DNA of 9,310 nucleotides from Anaerolineaceae bacterium (GTDB taxonomy: Bacteria > Planctomycetota > Phycisphaerae > FEN-1346 > JAACEH01). Where the stretch lies: contig JAACEH010000105.1 of assembly GCA_011682595.1 (NCBI GenBank), positions 1-9,310 of the forward strand, read 5' to 3'. Of this stretch, positions 6,640-9,310 are shown piece by piece; position 1 is the first letter of the stretch, and each line of letters begins with the position of its first letter. The notes beneath the pieces were generated by a model, which did no database searches, was not told the origin of the DNA, and worked only from the letters and a program-made list of their open reading frames with translations. The translations under genes were made by a program, and so were the position numbers.

Positions 6640-7374
6640 TTATTCCGGCTTCGGTTTCGCTGCATCGCCCGGGGCGTCCGCAATCTTGCGAACCTCTTGG
6701 ACCGGGGCTGTTTTTCCCGTGGCCTTTTCGCTGCTTTCGGCGCTGTCGATCCTGGTGCTTCCCTTCCCAGGGATCTCCACTTTCTTAACGGTCGCCGCGA
6801 CGTCCTTATTGCCTTTCTCCGCGGCTGTCTTTTCACCGGCCTGGCCTTGTCCGGCCGCGGCTGCCGCGGCGGCCTTCCTGGCGGCTTCGGCTTCCGCGGC
6901 CTGCTTGTACTGGTCCGCCCGATCGATGGTGCTGACCAGTTCGCCGCCGGTCACGTTTTCGTATGTCGCGCCGCCGGTCATCAGTTCCAGAAACTCGCAC
7001 TCGAACAGGCAGTAACGCTCGCTCGGCCCGAACAGTCGCATGACCAGGCCACCCTTGATGCCCAGGGCCTGGCAGACCATGTAGGCCAGCTTGCCCTTCG
7101 AGAGCGGCGTCTTGGCGTCCAGCCCCCATTTTTCCCGGGCCACATGGCTCTCCACGAGAAAGTCGCGGGCCTTGGCGGGCTCTTTCAGGTCGTCCTTGCC
7201 GCGGGCCAGGATGGCCACCGCGCGGTACCCGTCGTCGATCATGGCCACCTGCTTGTAGGAGAACTCGGCGTCGGTCTGGCCCGGGGTATCGGCCCGCGCC
7301 GGCGGCGTTGCCGCCAAGCCCAGACAGAGCGCTGTCACAAGCAGTCCCGCTGTCAGTCGATATGGCGCCGTCAT
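6640..7374 (-). CDS. Exported protein of unknown function with Ala/Lys-rich C-terminal tail
   Basis: 244 residues. A signal peptide (1-28, LLVTALCLGLAATPPARA) precedes a compact, mostly helical domain (~35-157) containing PLSKGKLAYMVCQALGIKGG, MRLFGPSERYCLFECEF and ELVSTIDRADQYK. The 'LSKGKLAYMVCQALGI' stretch is loosely like a surface-layer-homology helix, but I do not claim that family. I have the impression that similar proteins occur in Phycisphaerae, from memory only. Three cysteines (C101, C122, C126) lie in the domain. From ~158 on the protein is low-complexity Ala/Lys/Glu, probably disordered. AAGGAG stands 9 nt before the ATG and a promoter-like pair lies upstream, so this gene probably leads the four-gene run. 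A role as an exported partner of the FecR proteins is inferred from context only. Confidence 0.75.
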   Translation of the reverse strand: MTAPYRLTAGLLVTALCLGLAATPPARADTPGQTDAEFSYKQVAMIDDGYRAVAILARGKDDLKEPAKARDFLVESHVAREKWGLDAKTPLSKGKLAYMVCQALGIKGGLVMRLFGPSERYCLFECEFLELMTGGATYENVTGGELVSTIDRADQYKQAAEAEAARKAAAAAAAGQGQAGEKTAAEKGNKDVAATVKKVEIPGKGSTRIDSAESSEKATGKTAPVQEVRKIADAPGDAAKPKPE

Positions 7375-7396
7375 GGCGAAAATCTCCTTCAGTTCA

Positions 7397-7424
7397 AGTA
7401 TAGGCCCAATACGTCGAAAAGCAA
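7397..7424 (-). promoter_or_regulatory. Putative sigma70-type promoter of the FecR/cyclase gene run
   Basis: Minus strand: TTGCTT (7424-7419), 16-nt spacer, TATACT (7402-7397; five of six match TATAAT). Transcription would start about 18 nt before the ATG at 7374, and the AAGGAG ribosome binding site (7389-7384) would be in the leader. The sequence is markedly richer in A/T than its surroundings. Confidence 0.45.
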
Positions 7425-7450
7425 ATCAGCCCTTCACCACAGCGGGCGGC

Positions 7451-8893
7451 TTAGAAGCTGAAAAGCAGCCCTGCATACAGATAATCGCGGATTTCGCCGT
7501 CGCTGAAAGCTTCGCCGGTCCAGAAACGACCGTAGCGCACAATGAGCGCCAAGTCGCTGAGAATGCGGTAATTTGCGTAGACGTCAACCTCCGTGCCCAG
7601 CTCCCGGCCCTCGGTGTCGGCCCGGAAATCGCTGACCGGCCCCTTGTGCTTCTGCTTCAGGAACCAGTACAGGTCGCTGCCTATTTCCAGACGCTTCAGG
7701 GCCTTGTTGTCCGGCAGCGGCTTGAAACGCAAGCCCGTGCGAATGAACTGCAGGTTCGTAAACTCCGGAGCGAAGGCGTACCCCGTATTGATGTAGCCCA
7801 TGCTCAGGAAGGCGTTGTCGTGACCGCGGAGGTTCCCGGCGATGGTCGAGTTGGCGCTGCTGCGGTCGCGATCGCCGGAGGCCACCGCGTACTCGATGCC
7901 GATCACCGGTTCGGTCTTGTGCGGGATGTAGTACTCGAACAACTGGTCGAAGGCGAAGGCCCGGATGTCGGCCCCGCCCAGGTTGTTCTGCTTCTGGCTG
8001 CTGCCGGTCTCGAAAACCACCTCCGTGGCGTAGCGCAGGTTCTGAACCACCTCGCCGTTGGAACCGAAGCCGAAGTAGTTGCTGTCGTAGTCGTATTCCT
8101 GGTTCAGGTTCTCGGGCTCCTCTTCGGTCGAGTCGTGCTGCACCAGGAAGTAGGCGAAGGGCTGATGACCCGACAGGGCCAGGTAATCGATCTGCAGGCC
8201 GCCCAGGGTGCGGTCCATGTGGTCGGCCACCACCGGGGAGAGGTCGATGTTCGTCTGGCTGCGGATGGTCGTGGCGAACAGGCCCGTGGCCCGCCACTGG
8301 CCGGTTTCGACGCTGAAGGTGCCGCCGTCGAGGACCTCCGACAGCGACAGGCCGTTGCCGAACTCGACGAACTGCCGGCCGACGGTAATCCGCGAATCGA
8401 AGGGCAGCTTCAGGTCGTAGTATTTCTCGAGGGCCTTGCTCAGACGCAACTCGTAGAACCCCTGGTCGAGATTAGGCCCTTCGAGGTCCCGTTCCCAGCC
8501 GAAGGGGCTGTCGCCGGGCCCGAACTGCGTGTAGGCCAGCTTCATGCGGGCGTAAATCTGGTGCACCTCGTCGATGACCACGTTGCCCCACAGCCGCAGG
8601 TCAACCTGCCGGAAATTCGACTGCTTGCGCACGTCGTCGTACTGCTGCCACTGGGGGATGATGTAGCCGCCCCAGGTGACGATGGCCTTCTGCTTCTTGG
8701 GAATGTTGGCGTCGAGCCGCTGCCGGGTCTCTTCCTCCAGGAACTGCTCGCGGCGGAAGAACTGGTTGGCCCTGGGCGACTGGGCTCTCAGGTGGCTTGG
8801 ATGGCCTGCCCACATGGCCAGGACGGCCACGGCAATCACACCTTTTCGCCAAAAAACGCTTTGCACGGCAAGTTTCACTTTTCGCATGGTCAT
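7451..8893 (-). CDS. AlgE-like (alginate export family) outer-membrane beta-barrel protein
   Basis: 480 residues from ATG 8893. A long signal peptide (1-37) with basic start MTMRKVK, hydrophobic core [12 protein letters not shown] and cleavage after LRA is followed by a mature protein made mostly of alternating amphipathic strands rich in Tyr, Phe, Gly and Asp. It ends in [10 protein letters not shown], a terminal-Phe signal typical of outer-membrane barrels. Segments [13 protein letters not shown] (~172-184), [13 protein letters not shown] (~432-444) and [10 protein letters not shown] (~454-463) match the style of AlgE and related export porins. Likely role: passage of a polysaccharide or other charged solute across the outer membrane. 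No alginate biosynthesis genes are visible, so the substrate is open. In-frame starts also exist at TTG 8905 and ATG 8887; 8893 is preferred because GAGG sits 6 nt upstream. Separated from the next gene by a 76-bp gap that contains a promoter-like pair. Confidence 0.75.
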   Translation of the reverse strand: MTMRKVKLAVQSVFWRKGVIAVAVLAMWAGHPSHLRAQSPRANQFFRREQFLEEETRQRLDANIPKKQKAIVTWGGYIIPQWQQYDDVRKQSNFRQVDLRLWGNVVIDEVHQIYARMKLAYTQFGPGDSPFGWERDLEGPNLDQGFYELRLSKALEKYYDLKLPFDSRITVGRQFVEFGNGLSLSEVLDGGTFSVETGQWRATGLFATTIRSQTNIDLSPVVADHMDRTLGGLQIDYLALSGHQPFAYFLVQHDSTEEEPENLNQEYDYDSNYFGFGSNGEVVQNLRYATEVVFETGSSQKQNNLGGADIRAFAFDQLFEYYIPHKTEPVIGIEYAVASGDRDRSSANSTIAGNLRGHDNAFLSMGYINTGYAFAPEFTNLQFIRTGLRFKPLPDNKALKRLEIGSDLYWFLKQKHKGPVSDFRADTEGRELGTEVDVYANYRILSDLALIVRYGRFWTGEAFSDGEIRDYLYAGLLFSF

Positions 8894-8959
8894 GACATGC
8901 CTCAACCGGTTACTCAGGCGGAAATGGACAGTGGCGAAACACCCCGGAAAATCGTGGTT

Positions 8960-8988
8960 AGACTACACACCGGGGGCCGCCTGGTCAA
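8960..8988 (-). promoter_or_regulatory. Putative sigma70-type promoter of the barrel gene
   Basis: Minus strand: TTGACC (8988-8983; five of six match TTGACA), 17-nt spacer, TAGTCT (8965-8960; three of six). The leader would be about 60 nt. The weak -10 box lowers certainty. Confidence 0.35.
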
Positions 8989-9125
8989 CCAAAATATGGT
9001 CCCAGGCGAGTCCTGCAAATCGCCGTCGGGCACCGAAAACCCGCCCGAGACCGCCCCGCCACCCCTTTGACAAACCGTCCGCCGAGCCCGAGCCCGCCGA
9101 CCCGTCAGCAACGGCGCGGCTGGCG

Positions 9126-9310
9126 GTGCGGGAATTCCGTAACCACCCCCTCATCCGCAGTGCAATTCCCTTTGAGTACGAGCCGCTGGCCCACCTGCAC
9201 TTTCCGACCGGCGACCTGGAAGGCTATAGCCGCAGCTACGACGAGGTGCGCTGCGTCGTGATGCAGGGCGGCCAGGGCGAGTGCAAGCACTGGGCCTTCA
9301 ACGATCCCTT
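9126..9310 (+). CDS. Unrecognised protein (partial, N-terminal part)
   Basis: The frame reads on through the right edge without a stop. Visible segments are [40 protein letters not shown] and [15 protein letters not shown], with mostly G/C third codon positions, so it looks truly coding. I do not recognise the family. The start is uncertain: GTG at 9126 is the nearest usual start codon but has no ribosome binding site. The same frame stays open upstream through an acidic Pro/Ala-rich stretch (about 9069-9113) as far as GTG 8931 and beyond, where it overlaps the barrel promoter region. It is divergent from the barrel gene. Confidence 0.45.
   Translation, partial: MREFRNHPLIRSAIPFEYEPLAHLHFPTGDLEGYSRSYDEVRCVVMQGGQGECKHWAFNDP

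Noticed and set aside
7373..9070. 565-residue open frame on the plus strand
   Set aside because: It lies antisense to the barrel gene, whose frame gives a signal peptide, beta-strand pattern and terminal Phe. The antisense product is Val/Gln/Gly-rich without domain features, as expected of a shadow frame in GC-rich DNA.
9067..9072. Perfect -35 hexamer TTGACA on the plus strand
   Set aside because: No -10-like hexamer at a 16-18 nt distance; downstream sequence is GC-rich and appears coding.
1..9310. CRISPR arrays, insertion sequences, tRNA or rRNA genes
   Set aside because: No regularly spaced repeats, transposase motifs with flanking inverted repeats, or tRNA/rRNA-like sequences were seen.

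Overview
The window is GC-rich bacterial DNA from a Gram-negative-type envelope: it encodes an outer-membrane beta-barrel and several exported proteins with cleavable signal peptides. The mix of FecR-domain proteins, a CHASE2-type cyclase, a secreted protein with a jelly-roll carbohydrate-binding-like end, and a family I associate with Phycisphaerae suggests Planctomycetota. That placement is an inference from protein style, and the window holds no rRNA or marker gene to test it.

Layout. The left edge (1-160, minus) is the start of a GNAT N-acetyltransferase of the ArgA-like type. It diverges from a secreted two-domain protein (342-1571, plus) with an LpoB/CsgG/FlgO-like N-terminal half and a CBM4/9-like C-terminal half. 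That gene converges on a four-gene minus-strand run read from 7374 to 1646: an exported protein of unknown function (7374-6640), two tandem paralogous FecR-domain proteins (6562-5585 and 5526-4570), and a large membrane-bound class III adenylate cyclase with a CHASE2-type sensor and a TPR-like tail (4438-1646). A promoter-like pair lies just before the first of these genes. Upstream, also on the minus strand but with its own promoter-like element, is an alginate-export-like (AlgE-like) outer-membrane barrel (8893-7451). The right edge (about 9126-9310, plus) is the beginning of a protein I do not recognise.

How they may work together. FecR-domain genes next to CHASE2-cyclase genes are a recurring neighbourhood in bacteria. 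The arrangement suggests an envelope-sensing unit in which exported FecR proteins and the unknown helical protein act outside the inner membrane, while the CHASE2 region of the cyclase (also outside) controls cAMP production in the cytoplasm. The barrel and the carbohydrate-binding-like protein hint at a polysaccharide or cell-surface theme, but a functional link is unproven. The least familiar parts are the two insertions in the CHASE2 region, the conserved cysteine pair and shared C-terminal motifs of the FecR paralogues, the unknown leading gene, and a terminator-like hairpin directly in front of the cyclase start codon.
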